Shown piece after piece: positions 1-12,653 of a stretch of DNA of 64,000 bases. The DNA is from Dactylellina haptotyla. Lineage: Eukaryota; Ascomycota; Orbiliomycetes; Orbiliales; Orbiliaceae. Where the stretch lies: the NCBI GenBank assembly GCA_031310005.1, contig CM062381.1, forward strand, positions 124,001-188,000, read 5' to 3'. Under the pieces are notes generated by a model, which saw only the letters and a list, made by a program, of their open reading frames with translations, was not told the origin of the DNA and searched no databases. The translations under genes and the position numbers were made by a program. The first letter of the stretch is position 1. The number at the start of each line of letters is the position of its first letter.

Positions 1-3000
1 AAAATTCTAGGCATTTGGGTTGGTCCTACATGACAACTCCATACCCAACCCGAGAGAAGGACCGTTTGCTATGGTTATCATTGTTGGTAGGTGTTCCGAC
101 AATAACCACTGCCATTAAATTACTGTTTTACCATAGATTTTTGCGGTCGACAGAAAACTTGCTCAGAATTGAAACTAATCGTGTGAGCGACTCTGCAGGA
201 CCGGCGGATGATGTTAGCTCCTTCTCGAAACGAGACGGATCACATATGGAGCTTTTCGATTGCCCCGCATCTCGTAATGGTGACAATGGCATTCACAAGG
301 CCAAGGCTGTTTGCCGAGGAGATCCTGAAAACTGTAACCAAATCTTCAAACTCGAAGGGGGTGTAGAGGGAACGTTTGTCAAGATGCCTTCTCACGTAAG
401 TCTTATCAAGCTGTGGCACTTTTAGATAAATTACTAAACTAACCCGCGGAAAGTGTACGGGAGATCGTTATGTCAGGGCTATACATCTCAAGAGAGCCGA
501 AAATCAGAAATTACCAAGTCGCCTCCTCCCAAGAGATGTTACATCTGAGGTCTATGAGTTTGCTTTTGACTACAACTTTCATCTGTACGTCTATATAGAC
601 TATCTCTACTATATCCAGTATGGTTCATGCTGACGGTTCTTACATCTATAGTCGTAAGAGAGCTGAAAGTGATGTCTCTGTTCGAATCGTAAGTCATATT
701 GCTATTTCAGCTGCGGGTGAGGACTTAAGTTGTGCTTACTGAACTACTTCTGACTTTCCATCTTGAACCCAGGACTATGCTTCACAATATAAATATTTTG
801 ACCAGTTTGTGGAAGGTGCTCCATTCCGCAAACGCTCAGAAGGCGTTCCCACAGTGGATGAACTTTATGAGGCATGGGAGTCTATGCTTTCCGTACACCC
901 AGAGACAGATATTATTGAAAAGCGAACTGCTGAAAATTGGCTCGAACATGATAGTCGTGCTCTGCACCCGAGATTTTACTCATCGAAATCTGAAAATTGG
1001 GAGCACCTTTGGGAGCTCCTCCTAACCAGCTGGGAATATAGTACGACTATTGATAAGAAATGGGATTTTAAAATTGAGAAAAAGCTCTTCAAGGCAGAGA
1101 AAACTTGCACTTTCAATGGTGGAAGTCTCAAAGCAGAGGCATCTGCTGGTATGAACGTTCATGGAACAGCTAAAGTCTTGGCAGGAGCCAGTTTTGTGGT
1201 ATAGAAGCTACCCTATATCCGAAAATCCCCAATGCATGTTTTAACATCAAATATTCTAGGGTAAATTCACTGCTAGTGGTATAAACTTCGAGGAGTCATA
1301 TGCCTTCTTTGGACACGACCTCACTGTCACCATGGGGCTCGACCTAAGCTTGACCGGGCGCCTCAAGTTTGATCAAACAACATTTGGTTTCCCCAAAGAT
1401 GGTAAGCATTGGATTTACCTCCCCTGTACGAGGTATCATGATCAGCATAATCTTTGCGCTAATACTTGAACTTTCTAATACTAGTCGACGTGAACATCAA
1501 GTAAGAGTATATCTTAAATAGCCCCAGGGCTGCGATATTTTATATTGACATATAGATGAATCCTAGCATTGGTGATGCGTTTAACGTCAAAGGGTAGGCC
1601 TACTTGGGAGACATCTTGTCAGAGGTTTATTCAGAATTGCTAACTCTAGGTAGAATTTTAGAGGTTGTACCCGTTATCGGCGCGAGAATGGCGTTGTCGG
1701 GTGACTTGACCACATCAGCGTAGGTTTATCCTCCCCAACCATGAAGACATAACCTCCTACCATGCAAACAAATTATTGATCATCTCATAGAACCGTCAAC
1801 TGGGAACAAGGCATGAACTCCAAATACGGCTATTCTTTTCCAAACCATAAGCTTGGAGTTCCAAATGATGAACCGGATTTCAAGGGGGGTTCATTCAAAA
1901 TCATTGGTAACAAGAAGATTGGAGCAGCTACAACTGGAACTCTTACTTTTAGGATCGCACCGTATGTGCAACTCCAACTATCTGTTGGGAGTCTTGGTGG
2001 AGACTCCACGGTTGCATCCTTGTCTATTGAAGGGCGTTTCCCAAGTGAGCTAAACGTCAACCTCGAATCCGATTCCAGTTGCAGTGGTGTCAAGATGGGC
2101 CTTACAGGAAAATTCTCTGGAGAAATTGAAGGCACTGGCAGTGCTGGACTTAAGGATGTCGTGTCGTCCGCGAAGGTTCTAGGTCTCTTCAGTACTAGCA
2201 AGAAGACGATCTCTTCTCCACACTGCTATAGCTTCAGTTCCGGCTCAAACAAGAAGGTTCGAAAGCGTGAATACATCTGGGATAATACAACCTTGGGGGC
2301 CGAAAATGAAGCTTCGCTGTTAGGAGTTCAAGAATACTCTCATACCAAGCGTTCTCCGCTTTATAAGCGTGCTGACGGATTCCTCTATAACCTTGGAAAC
2401 TCCTTCAACTGCCCAGAGGGTGGTGACGGAGATGGTGATAATGATGTCTGCGATACCCCACTTGGAGACGATTTTGCAAATGCCTTCACCGATGCCTATG
2501 GGGACCGAGAAGACGATCCGTCTGATGCTTCGCGTAAAAAGCGATCAGAAGACCATCACTGGCAGAGTACTTTTATGGAAGAAGTTGGTCAAGCAATTAA
2601 GGACTTCAAAAATAATGGTGGTAATTTGACAGACGAGGAGTATTGGCGCCATATTGGCATGGTTGCCGAAAAACACGGAGCTTTGAGCAAACGTGCTGTC
2701 TCCAACTGGGAGCCCCCCGCACCATACGGGCCTTTCCACTCCAGAACTTTACAAAAAGTTTGCACAGGAGGGTATAGATCCCTTTCGCATATATTCCAAA
2801 AAGTGTTTACAAAGGCTAATATGTGTGTCTAGAAGCAATGCCTTTACCTGGAACCCTGGCGACTACGAACCCTGGCCCCATCAACGTAGGGGTATGACAG
2901 TATACGATAGAGCACCCGGCTGTGATGACGCTCCATATCTGGAAACGTACCCTTTAACTGATACTGTTCCGGAGCGAAAGGGCAGGAATCTTCACATGGC

Positions 3001-4024
3001 TAGTAAGTTTAAAATATAGCCGATATTATAAAGTTATGTAGTATGCAATTTTCGAAGAAACAATATACTAACCATTCTGGGCGACATCTGTTGATAGCTG
3101 AGCATATTCTTGAGCTTCAAAATGTAAATATCTCACAAACTACTCCTTTGAGCATTCAAAGATATTATTAACAACAACGAATTAGTTTAATTCCTTCTGG
3201 ATCTGGGTCACCGACAATGCCAATGGACAGCCTTTTGCGTTGCTCAATAATTTCGACAACACTAGAACGGGCGCCTGTAACCGCTTGGAGGAGAGTTTCT
3301 ACGAGCTTAACCACAACGGCCAGTATAGACCCGTCGGCCTTCTCGCCCTCGGCGTATTCCCAAACAACATCAATTACCATGCGAACAACCTAGCAGAGTT
3401 TGTCATTTTAGAAAGTCCTACCAATAAGGTCAAGATGAGTGTCAGTTGATCTCAAGCCACAAGTTTATTCTACTATCTGCGGATACTAACAGAAATTTGC
3501 GGAGAAATCTAGTTAATGGGCGGTGGAACAGTCCGACGTGACACATACATGAATACACACAGTCTAAAGGAGCAGTTGACAGTGTTGAAGTCTTGTTTGT
3601 TAGTTTTCAAGTACCTCAGAGAGCCCACAATCAAGTCAAACTTTGAGGCTCAAGTACGTAGAATGGCTGTCGGCCTTCGTTTCTTAGAGGAGGATTATAT
3701 TCCTAGGGTACGCCAGATACGTTGTTTTCAAATCCACCTAGGAGAAAGTATCACTAATATATTATTTTACAGACTGATCTAAATCCTTATAGGGGATATG
3801 ATTTGGAGGATTCCTGGAATTATTACGTAAAGAATAAAGTAGTCGCTGATCTCAATCGTATTGGAGAGCAATTTTTGCGCGACCATTTGGCAAGATTGAT
3901 GCCGATATATGGCAGCCCAAGACCTGGAGAGAGCCAGCAAGACATCCAAAACAGACAGGCACTCAATATGTTGAACACTGCTTTCCACAACACATGGCTA
4001 GCTTTCAACCCAAGTATTCCCTGA
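1..4024 (+). CDS. Killer-toxin-like (subgroup C) GH18 chitinase, C-terminal part; 5' end outside window
   Basis: This is the 3' part of a large gene entering from the left. Exons: <1-395, 454-584, 652-688, 773-1198, 1260-1401, 1485-1500, 1567-1593, 1654-1719, 1791-2771, 2833-3002, 3098-3123, 3186-3440, 3513-3707, 3773-4024. All junctions are GT/AG and in frame, ending at TGA 4022-4024. No catalytic GH18 domain is visible; it should lie upstream. The segment matches the region that follows GH18 in fungal subgroup C chitinases: KRDGSHMELFDC near 225-265, a conserved Cys-containing strand, FDYNFHLRKR, then a long beta-rich region, and EHILELQ near 3100. The tail carries about ten KR dibasic sites typical of kexin cleavage. 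Family members are secreted or wall-associated and linked to chitin remodelling or antagonism; the role here is inferred. The extreme C-terminus (about 3513-4024) is helical and less conserved to my eye. Confidence 0.82.
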
Positions 4025-4314
4025 ATAGACAAAATGTCAGAGTGGCGAATATTTGTTAGCGTGGCCTCGATAGGCCCGTATATTCTAATTGCTAAAGTAC
4101 AAATGTACCTTAAATCCTCGCATCTTTAATTGTTGTGTTTTTTTTCTAGTTTATATTTTAGCAATTTGGAAAATTTGTACAATACTTTCTCTTTCGCTTT
4201 TAACACATTTAGTAAGAGTTTCGATATCTTATCGCCCCCCAACAGCTGCTAAGTAATCAGAATCCATATTTATCAAGCCCAATCTGCTCGCCAAATTATA
4301 AACTAAACGCACTA
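4025..4314. other. Convergent intergenic spacer
   Basis: AT-rich spacer of 290 bp between the stop codons of two convergent genes. It should hold both 3' UTRs. I see no other feature. Confidence 0.5.
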
Positions 4315-6014
4315 TTACAATGACATGGGAAGATTATATTTGATCTTTACATCCTCACCTATTCCCTCCTTGAAGATCCGCGATAGCTCATTGACGCCCT
4401 CTTCATCCTGATTTTCTGGTAAATCATCAGATTTTACAATCTGATGCCCTATTATAACCAGCTTAGGATTTAGTGGTTGATTCGTGTACTCCATGTACAC
4501 CTGGCTATTGAATGAAAGATCTTGAAACCAATATTCTCTAGTAAGCTCGAATTCCATACGGGGATTCGCTCTGAACATAGAAAGACTTACTCATCGACAT
4601 CTTAAATGATTGAATGGCGCGCATCTTATTAGCGACGGCTTTTGCCGCTATCAAATAGAAGTCGCGGACTCCAGATGTCGCTGTTCGCCTGGTCCTATCA
4701 TCTTTATATTTGGTTTTATCGTCAACTATATCCGAACTCAACCAGTCGAAGCCGTCGTTATCATTCTTTGGGATATCCTGGTATTCTTGGTCGCCATTGA
4801 GACGATCGAGTTCCCCTCCTTCCTCCTCTTCCTCTTCTGTATTTTCCATACCTTGGAGGGTGTCACGATGGGTTTCAGATCTTCTATACCCATAGGCATC
4901 TATGTCGCTAAAAGTCAAATGAAATGTGTGCAGATGTGGCCAATCTTCCGCCTCTCCATCAAATAAAGCCCTCTCTTTCGGCTCGAAAATTTCTGACGTG
5001 ACTCTATCATAGCGTAAAAACACCTTTTTGAGCCGTTTTGAAAGTTGTCGCAACAGATTTGACAGATTATCTCCTCTGTCGTCAATTTTATCATCTAAAT
5101 AGAACGATCTGGTGGATGTACCGTAGGGCTGTCGGGACATGAAGATGGAGTATTTGAGCTGAAGAGTCGTTAAATTCGGCATGCTTTCACTCTGAAGCTT
5201 GATTATAGACTCCATGTATCCACAGGTAGCTGCATTTCGCCGAGGTTTAGTATATTAAGTCTACTAGACACTCATGCACACGAGGTCCGTAAGTTGATAG
5301 TTTTGCTCTAATGGAGCAAGGAAAGTAAGTACCTTCATACGCCGTCCGTAAGAATCGTCTCGAACGGCATGAACCACAAACGTCAAGCTTCAGAGATGAG
5401 GTCATTCTCAATCTACTTAGGAGTATTGTCATGGATTGGCTGCCAAACTGAAGGACTAAATCTGAGTCCTCAGCCGGATCAGTAATACTGACATTAAGCT
5501 CTAATTTCTCGATGGCTACTGGCACAGAAGGCAGTGCTTCTGCGTTAGCCGGATCTGCGAACTCGTACAAAGTGTACTTTCCGCCCCCTTCCGCCCCCGT
5601 TGCTGAGGCCCGATTTGTCTGCCCATATGATGGTCTGATCACTAGGCTTTGGAGACTCACTCCTTCTTCGGCCCATTTCAGGATTTGTCCCCAAAGCTCG
5701 GGGAGGTCTGTATGGATCACGAAAACAGTCAAATGACTTAAAGAAGCGCTGACTACCGGATGCCTTGCGGTCAAACTTGCCAATTCTCGCACATCTTCAA
5801 TCCGGGCAAGGTGCTGAGACTTGAACTTCCTGCCGATGACTAAACGCCTCCATTGTTGATTTATGAAGGCCAGTTGCTTGATTTCATTAGGTAGGGGATC
5901 TCTTTTCCACGGTTTAATCTTTCTCGCTCGCTGATAATGTGCTTCGACAAAAGAAAAGATTATTGTATGTATCTCCACTGGTAAGGCGGTAAATGTGGCT
6001 TTCGCGGAGGGCAT
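4315..6014 (-). CDS. F-box-like fungal protein (LRR-poor type), last junction uncertain
   Basis: Exon 1 is 6014-5333, starting ATG at 6014; the intron at 5332-5230 is GT/AG and in frame; exon 2 runs from 5229. The N-terminus (ALPVEIHTIIFSFVE, then KQLAFINQQWRRLV) has the layout of a fungal F-box, the Skp1-binding helix bundle of SCF ubiquitin ligases. The rest resembles the fungal F-box family with charged, leucine-containing segments (MPNLTTLQLKYS, then a run of Glu near 4840, then AANKMRAIQSFKM-like text followed by PRMEFELTREYWF). Between 4590 and 4536 the reading frame changes. A GTAAGT donor at 4590 is present, but the in-frame solution is either a 55-nt intron (4590-4536) with a poorly spaced branch point or an implausible 22-nt one, so the gene may instead carry a frameshift there. 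Substrate unknown. Confidence 0.6.
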
Positions 6015-7230
6015 GATGACGCAGACAACTGGTTGAGGATTATTTTTCGTTAACTATATGACTTCGAGAGCCTTTAAGCTATCACTAGAAGAAGAGCTGC
6101 AACTGCGTTGTTTATCAGCGCTTTGGATTTGTTTTAAGGTTGAAAATTTTGAAGTGACGTCAAATTTGTCAAGCTGACCCCTGCATGGATCAGAATGGAG
6201 CCTCCAAGGACCCTCAATACACCATCTCGATGAACTTCGAGCCCCAACAATACGGTTTTTTGGAAAGAATGCAGTAGATCTATAGAAGGGTGTAGGCTAG
6301 ATTTCTGTCGCGCACTTACACTGAAGTCAGGTTCTGCCCATGGAGAGGAAAGACCAAATCCGCGAAAATTTTTCGCTTGCCATGCATGCATGCACCAATT
6401 CCTAACCATATTTCGCCAATATGACTAGCCAGTTAGTTATTTCAAAATCATCAATGTTGATCAATTTGCGCGTCGTCTAAAATCTTACAAGAAATCATAG
6501 ATATTCGCAAGCTCGTGCCATGGGTTGTATCAAAGTCTACTGCAGACCAGAATGCAAGGACGTAAGCCTTCAGAAAGATTGGGGTGCGCGCGGGCGCCTG
6601 CGTCGCCAAGAGTGCGATGAAGCTGGTGGTTACTTGAGATCTGTCTTGGCTGGCTCGGCAGCACCTGTCTGGTTGCTAAGGGAATTGATGTCTGTGTGTT
6701 GCGCGCGCAATTGCTAGCACGTGGAAAGCTTCGAAAAGGGTCGGTCTTGTCAGAAAGGCAGCTAAGACCATCAGTCTTATGAGCCAAATGCAAACCAAAC
6801 TTGCGATGCGCTAGGATAAGATAGTACGTCAAACCATGGCCACCCACCCACTATGAGTAGCGCTGCCTACTCGCTCCAAGAAATATCCGTAAATCGGTAC
6901 TAATTAAAATTGTTATATATAAGTACTTAATAATAATGTAATAGCTAGATCTATAGGCTATAACTTAGAGCAAAATGGGTAACATGTACTAGAATCCATT
7001 AGGTTGCGAGAATATATGACAAGACGAGTTGAATATTTGAACATTAACGTCTAACCTTCCTTCCGCATGACCGGTCTCGTAACCCACCACGCTCAGGAGT
7101 TGGAGCCAATATATCGTGGCTCTCGATCCATTGTCACTCACGGCATGTACTGCTCGTTAATTTTATCGCTCACGTTGGAGACCTCACGCGGAGACATGCC
7201 ACTCTGACTTCCCTGAACAGGAATTTCCAT
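6015..7230. other. Intergenic region, no supported gene
   Basis: Upstream of the F-box gene and downstream of the MFS gene. Short open frames on both strands near 6134-6409 and 6520-6850 show no recognisable domain or plausible splicing. The part after 6890 is AT-rich. Confidence 0.4.
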
Positions 7231-9018
7231 CTACTCATCGTCTTGGATATCGACGACCGTCTTCTTCCACTTGCGAGCCGGGACACGACGCGTGAACAAG
7301 ATATCGATCTCACGAAAGGACCTGTTCTTCATCTCTGGAATCCACATCCAAGACATAGCAGTGCAGATTAAGGCGGTGCCAGCCCAAACGTAGCCGCTCT
7401 TGCCGCCCAAGTTCCATTTATCATTGTTGAGCATGTAGCTCGAAAGGAAGATGCAAGGAATATTGACCAAGTAGTATGCACCACGGCCAACACCAGTTGT
7501 CAGAGGTCTGAGACGAACGGAAGATGTCTCGCCGATGATGACCCATGAGGCAGGGGCAGGTCCCAAGCAAAACAGGACGGAGACGATCAAGCCAAGTGAT
7601 GCTTGCGCGTTGCTAGCAGCCTTACTAGCGCCAACTGAAGCTGCAATACCAAGCACGACCAAGAATCCACAGTTGATGAGTTGACCATAGACGTAAATGG
7701 TGCGCCGGCCAAGGTATGTGGTGAGAACCCAAGAGAGCATAACCATGATCCACTGAAGGGCGGAAGTGATAAGGCCAAGTGCGAATGCGGTATTGTCGGC
7801 CATGCCAGCCTCTGAGCTAGTTTTAGTCTCCTGTACTTAATGTTTAAGGTTATATATGAGTGGACTCACGTTTGAAAAAGTAAACCGCTTGGTTGGCGAT
7901 CAGATTGCCTGTCAGATTTTGAGATGCGTACACACCGCACACAATCAATGTGCGGTAGCGATCGGTACCTTTCCACAGTTCAATGAGACTGGGCTTCTTC
8001 ACGGTATCCTCAAGCTCAATCGTACGACGCATCATTGCGACTGCGTCAGCAGGATTATCATTCACACTCGCGCGTCCAAGGCGTTTGACAGCCTTCTCCG
8101 CCTCAGCCAGGCGACCCTTTCGTACGAGCCACCAGGGCGATTCGGGGGCAATAAATAGTAGGATGGCGAGAGGAGTAGGAAACATCCATTGGAGTGCAAT
8201 GGGAATTCTGGTATGACTGTTAGCACAGTGGCTGCCCCTCGGTGATATCTACATGAACAAACGAACCTGTACGCTGATGCGTCAGCCCTGGACTGGTAGT
8301 GGTAAGTGATGCCGCCGACAATGATCGACCCAATAGCCCAGAACATTTGCAACATCTGCGTTGCTGGGGCTCTCAATCTCAATGGTACGATTTCGGCACA
8401 ATAGGCAGGCGCATTGGCGATAAAGATGCCCCATGGAATGCCTTCCAGGATCTGGGCCGCCAAAAACATGCCCTGGCTGTTGCCGAAATAGAAGATGAAG
8501 ATGAAGGCATTCAAGCACATAAGACCGCCAATAGTTGCCCATCGATATCCGATCCAACTGGTAATTGGACCTGCAATGAAGACGCCAATGAAAGCGCCGA
8601 CCGGTCCGCTACACTGAAATGCTGACTGCCATGACGCTTCGATAAGATAATCATGGGTCTTCTCACTGAATACACCAAAATCCTTGGCGAATTGATGCGT
8701 AGCTATAAACTGTCCCATCAAGAAGACACAGTAGGACTCCATGATCTATAGCAGCATTAGATAGAGAAATAATCTGCCTGCTAGTTATGAGTAAGAGCTT
8801 ACAATAGTGCACGACATGACGAATGCCCACCAACTAGCAGCGGGATAGGCCCTGACAGCCTGGAGGACAGTCATATCATGTTCGAGCTTCTCGGCCTGGA
8901 TGGCACCCGTTCTGTCATAGTCGACCTTCTCATCGAGATCGTAGACAGGTTCGCGATTTGAGGTAGGCTGCGCCTCGACCTCGTCAGAGGTCGGCTTCTC
9001 TGTGGTTATGTTATTCAT
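7231..9018 (-). CDS. MFS sugar transporter, alpha-glucoside/maltose permease type
   Basis: Four exons: 9018-8803, 8745-8267, 8207-7870, 7811-7231, all introns 57-59 nt and in frame; 537 residues, the usual size for the SP family. The N-terminus EHDMTVLQAVRAYP followed by SCTIIMESY matches the cytosolic start and first helix of fungal maltose/alpha-glucoside H+ symporters. The sugar-porter signature PESPWWLVRKGR follows helix 6, and the C-terminal PEMKNRSFREID plus RRVPARKWKKT is the typical PETKGRT/ VPARKF tail of this subfamily. Twelve hydrophobic segments can be counted. An earlier in-frame ATG at 9060 would add 14 residues, but a TATA-like box at 9108-9113 makes the 9018 start more likely. 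It should sit in the plasma membrane and import a di- or trisaccharide; substrate cannot be told from sequence. Confidence 0.9.
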
Positions 9019-9107
9019 GTTGGGGAATGTCTGAGAGGGGCGTGACGGACGATACTGCAAAGCCAGGAGAAAAGAAAGGTAAATTGAGGTGTGACCATGG
9101 GGTATCT

Positions 9108-9113
9108 TTTATA
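9108..9113 (-). promoter_or_regulatory. TATA-like box upstream of the MFS permease
   Basis: TATAAA read on the minus strand, about 90 nt before the ATG at 9018 and only about 48 nt before the alternative ATG at 9060. Spacing supports the downstream start. Confidence 0.4.
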
Positions 9114-11589
9114 AACATCTCCGCAACCCCGGGTTGATGTTCCCTGTCGCTCTGACAGGACAATCTACCACTAACCCTATTCTGTGTGATAGGTGGATTA
9201 AAATTTCCATCGTGATGCAACCGACGTGGGTCACTCCGGCGGGGGTCGCTCCGGATATATGTACAAACCTAGACTGGTGATACCTGACTTAGAGGGGGAG
9301 GGGGGCACTCTGAGTAGCACAGACTCGTATCGGTCGGCCGGTTCATCCGGCTCGTGCTTGATCAGACAGTGCGGGGACCCCGGGGTTAGTTCTTGCTCAG
9401 CTCTACTGTCTTCCGCATGCCCTCTCGAAGTCGGTGAAATAATTTTTAAATTATTTATATTTAGAAGATATACTAATATATTGGTAACATGACCGTGATA
9501 CTGTTTTGTGGAGTTTGCAGTATATATTGGTGTTATTGTCATTTTAGCTACTAAGTTAGTATTGTAGTTATCACCAAATGCAAACGTTGCAAACACGACC
9601 GTACATATACAGATATTTTATCAATTCGTGTGTAAACGAGAGGGTGCCTAATAATCAATATATGCAGTAATGCTTAAATCATGAACCCACAGATAATAGT
9701 CAACAACGGTAGGATAGCGCTGTAGCGTTGCGGGATATTCAATCACAATATCTAACCCTAGCTGCCGTATTATGATGCCGACGTAGTCAACGCGTTGATC
9801 AAACCAGGGCGGCTCCATGTCTCCATACGGACAACCAGTCAAAAGCCGTGTGACGGCCGACAGGCGACATGGAAAGAGTGGATCTTATCCACCCGCTGCT
9901 GACCCCCGGCTAGCCGAAACCGTCGTTTCGTCACGGCTGAATTGAAGCGAATCTCTCGAGACGAGAAGCCAGAAGCGAAAACAAACCTCGAGACGAAATG
10001 CGAATGCATATGAATGTGATTCGCAGCTGGAATCTATCGCGGTCAAACGAATTCCACTGGGCTCTTGAACGTCCCAATTCTAATTGGTGAACCTACAATA
10101 ACTGTTGCGGGAAACAAGTATCCTTATCATGCCCCGAGATTTTGGTAATCCTTGAAGATGCATTTGGACTTCCCCCGCCACTCCCATTCTTTTTGGCACC
10201 TCTGTTTCTTATGTGGATATTACAGTGCCCACCATGGTTATGGAAAAATAAATTCCATGCGCCTCATGGTTAAACCCCTTTCCAATGTGAGACTTCGGGG
10301 TTTCTCGAAACAATTAACCGACTTCCAGAAGCTCAATTCCGATATTCTCCATAATACAAGTCCGAGTCCAAACATGCTCGGTGTGTTCTGTCGCCAAAAT
10401 TTCTTGCTGAGTCCTGTACAGCTGTGCGTCAGTTTGTTTTCATCTGAAGAGGATTAAACGGCAACCTCGGTACGAAGCCTTGTGTGGAATGTGCCACACT
10501 CCGATTCCTCCAAGCCTAAGCCTAAAGCTTGTTCCCCGCAAAGGTTTTCTTGGTTCTCCACTCACCCCGGACGCGAACTCGATTGATGCACCCTGACGTC
10601 TACCAACCCGCATCGCTAAGGATAGAGAGACAAAGGTTCCACACCTGTTGATACCGGTCAATTGATATGCGCTAGCATGCTGGGGATACAGGCGAGAAAG
10701 CTCCGGTAGCATCCCCCAGACTAGAAGAATCGACTCTGGCGACACTCCCGTTAATATTCAGATAGAGGTCTGCACAGGCTTTTTGGGTAAGGTGACGTCT
10801 ATACGCATGAATCAGTTGCCTAAATCTTCATTTATTTATTTAAGTACTTAAGTAAGTATTTGCCTCATACCAAAAACACGGGAGGTTAGGATGATTAGCC
10901 TAAATCCTGGTACCATGGTTAAAGGGGTTGCTGGCCGGGGGCTTACCCCCAGCCCGAATTATCATTAGAAGCTGGACCATGGGTCGCGCAGAGTCCATAA
11001 GAGCCCAGGTCCCAAACGAAGCCCTGAGGAAATAGGCTGATTTCTCAGATTCTATCTATGAGAAGTTTTTTTCTTTGAAAAAAAAATAATGCGATTATAA
11101 AAACCTTCCAAAAATGATTATTCTTCAACAATTCTTTTTTTTAAATATAATAAAAATGCCGCAAAGATTTTTAAATAATAACAGTCAGATGGCAATAATA
11201 GGGTTCGCGAAATCGAAAAACTTGTTTGATTTATGAAAGTATTTAATTGGCGATTAATTTAGCGCGCTTCATTATATCCAGATTCAGAGTAACTTTATTT
11301 CAATTGATATTCAGCTATGCCTACAAAAACTCTTTACCAACATGCTTGTCCCGGGCTGATCGACAATGCAAAACATACATACATGCATACATACATACAT
11401 ATATATGACGCTCGTAGGTCTTGACACGTGCGTACATCAGTATTGAGGTATCTATATATTGAAATGAAATTGCTCTTAAATGAGTGCTACATACGCTTAA
11501 CGAAATAAAATCCACGTTGCGAAGCCGTTTTACATAAGTGCTAACTAACTACCATCAATTGCACTCTGCATGACAAAGGCTATTCTTTC
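9114..11589. other. Long intergenic region without supported genes
   Basis: About 2.5 kb between the MFS promoter and the 3' end of the SnoaL-like gene. GC content swings: a GC-richer stretch at 9860-10740 and strongly AT-rich stretches at 9430-9560 and 11040-11320. Open frames such as 10152-10457 (+) and 10440-10745 (-) have no domain, no usable splice sites and overlap each other. No terminal repeats or transposase similarity seen. Confidence 0.4.
11373..11406. repeat. ATAC/ATGC microsatellite
   Basis: Short tandem repeat of the 4-bp unit CATA with one ATGC interruption, passing into ATATAT. Lies in noncoding DNA 3' of the SnoaL-like gene. Confidence 0.7.
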
Positions 11590-12202
11590 TCAGTAGGCAT
11601 TCATAAAAAATAAATCTTGGGGCACCATCTCCCTCTTGACAGCACCAGCTAAAATTGGGAGGGGGTTGACATATAGCTGCATAGCGCATATCTTCAAGCC
11701 GTCGGGATGTTCGTCGTCCTTGCGGTAAGTCATGCGCCATGCGCCGCCACACTAATGACTCAAAGTTATTAACAATTCAGCAAGCGGATATGGGATGATC
11801 TACCTTGAAATGCCACGCCTTCCCATCTGGATCCAACACATTCTTGTCGCCGGGAACCTTGTAGCTACCGTAGAGGTCAGCCTGTCCGAAGCAGTGATAA
11901 CCATCCACCGTTTCGTTGACCATTCCGAAGCGAGGGCAGTGGTAATATTCGGCGAGAAGATTTTTGTACATCTCGCGAGCCTTTTCGAAAGCCTCAACGC
12001 CGGTGGTCACTTTTCCGACCTCGTCCGTATAGGTAAAGTCGGCAGTGTGCCAGGTGCCAAACGGTTCCGCATCTGAGTACATTCTCCCTTCAGTGAATGA
12101 TAATTCAAAATTATGCATAAACTTGAATGCTGGGTGCTTCAAAAGACCTTCGTCCCACCCATTGCATTCATGAACGAAGCACGGTTCGGTACGATAAGAC
12201 AT
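11590..12202 (-). CDS. SnoaL/NTF2-like small protein
   Basis: Two exons, 12202-11804 and 11751-11590, joined by a 52-nt GT/AG intron; 186 residues. Features of the NTF2/SnoaL alpha+beta cone fold: an N-terminal helix (LLKHPAFKFMHNFELSF), then a strand with W-H-T-A-D-F-T-Y, a middle helix (AFEKAREMYKNLLAEYYHCP), and alternating strands ending GAWRMTYRKDD and KICAMQLYV. Fungal relatives are small stand-alone proteins, some acting as cyclases or isomerases in secondary metabolism, many uncharacterised. No biosynthetic neighbours are present, so no pathway can be assigned. No signal peptide. A TATATAA-like sequence lies near 12339-12345 on the minus strand, about 140 nt upstream. Confidence 0.75.
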
Positions 12203-12653
12203 AGCGGTGAGAGAAGAGTAGAAGCTCGTTATAGTTAAACTTAGCTCGCTTTAAATGATGTTTTGGATCTAGCAAAGAGACAACGGTAATAGTGATGATC
12301 TGGACTTATGAAGAAACATTAGCGACGGTATTACATCCTTATATAGAAGAATTTGGCAAGATTATTCAGTGCTTGGAGCCTCTAGCTAGAACTGGGATCG
12401 TATGTTGAATATGGCGTCTCGTAGGCAATAGAATTCTTGGCGCGCTCAACTTCCAGTTCGAAAGCGTTCATGTTACACAAAAAATACAATCGAGCCTATA
12501 GCTTATTGGATCAGCCTCGAGGCTGAAACCAAGCCAACCCAGCAAAGTTCTCTGTTGAGCTTAGCTCCACATCCCAGTACATCAAACTTTAAAACTCTTA
12601 GAAGGTGGTCGCCTCGTACTATACCTACCTATTCACTCCTCTTCCTGTAGAAA

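Noticed and set aside
10152-10745. Two open frames of about 100 codons on opposite strands
   Set aside because: They run back to back (overlapping by about 18 bp) in noncoding-looking sequence with no domain or splice context.
9900-11100. Possible transposon or LTR remnant
   Set aside because: Composition shifts are present but I could find no terminal repeats, target-site duplication or transposase/integrase-like translation.
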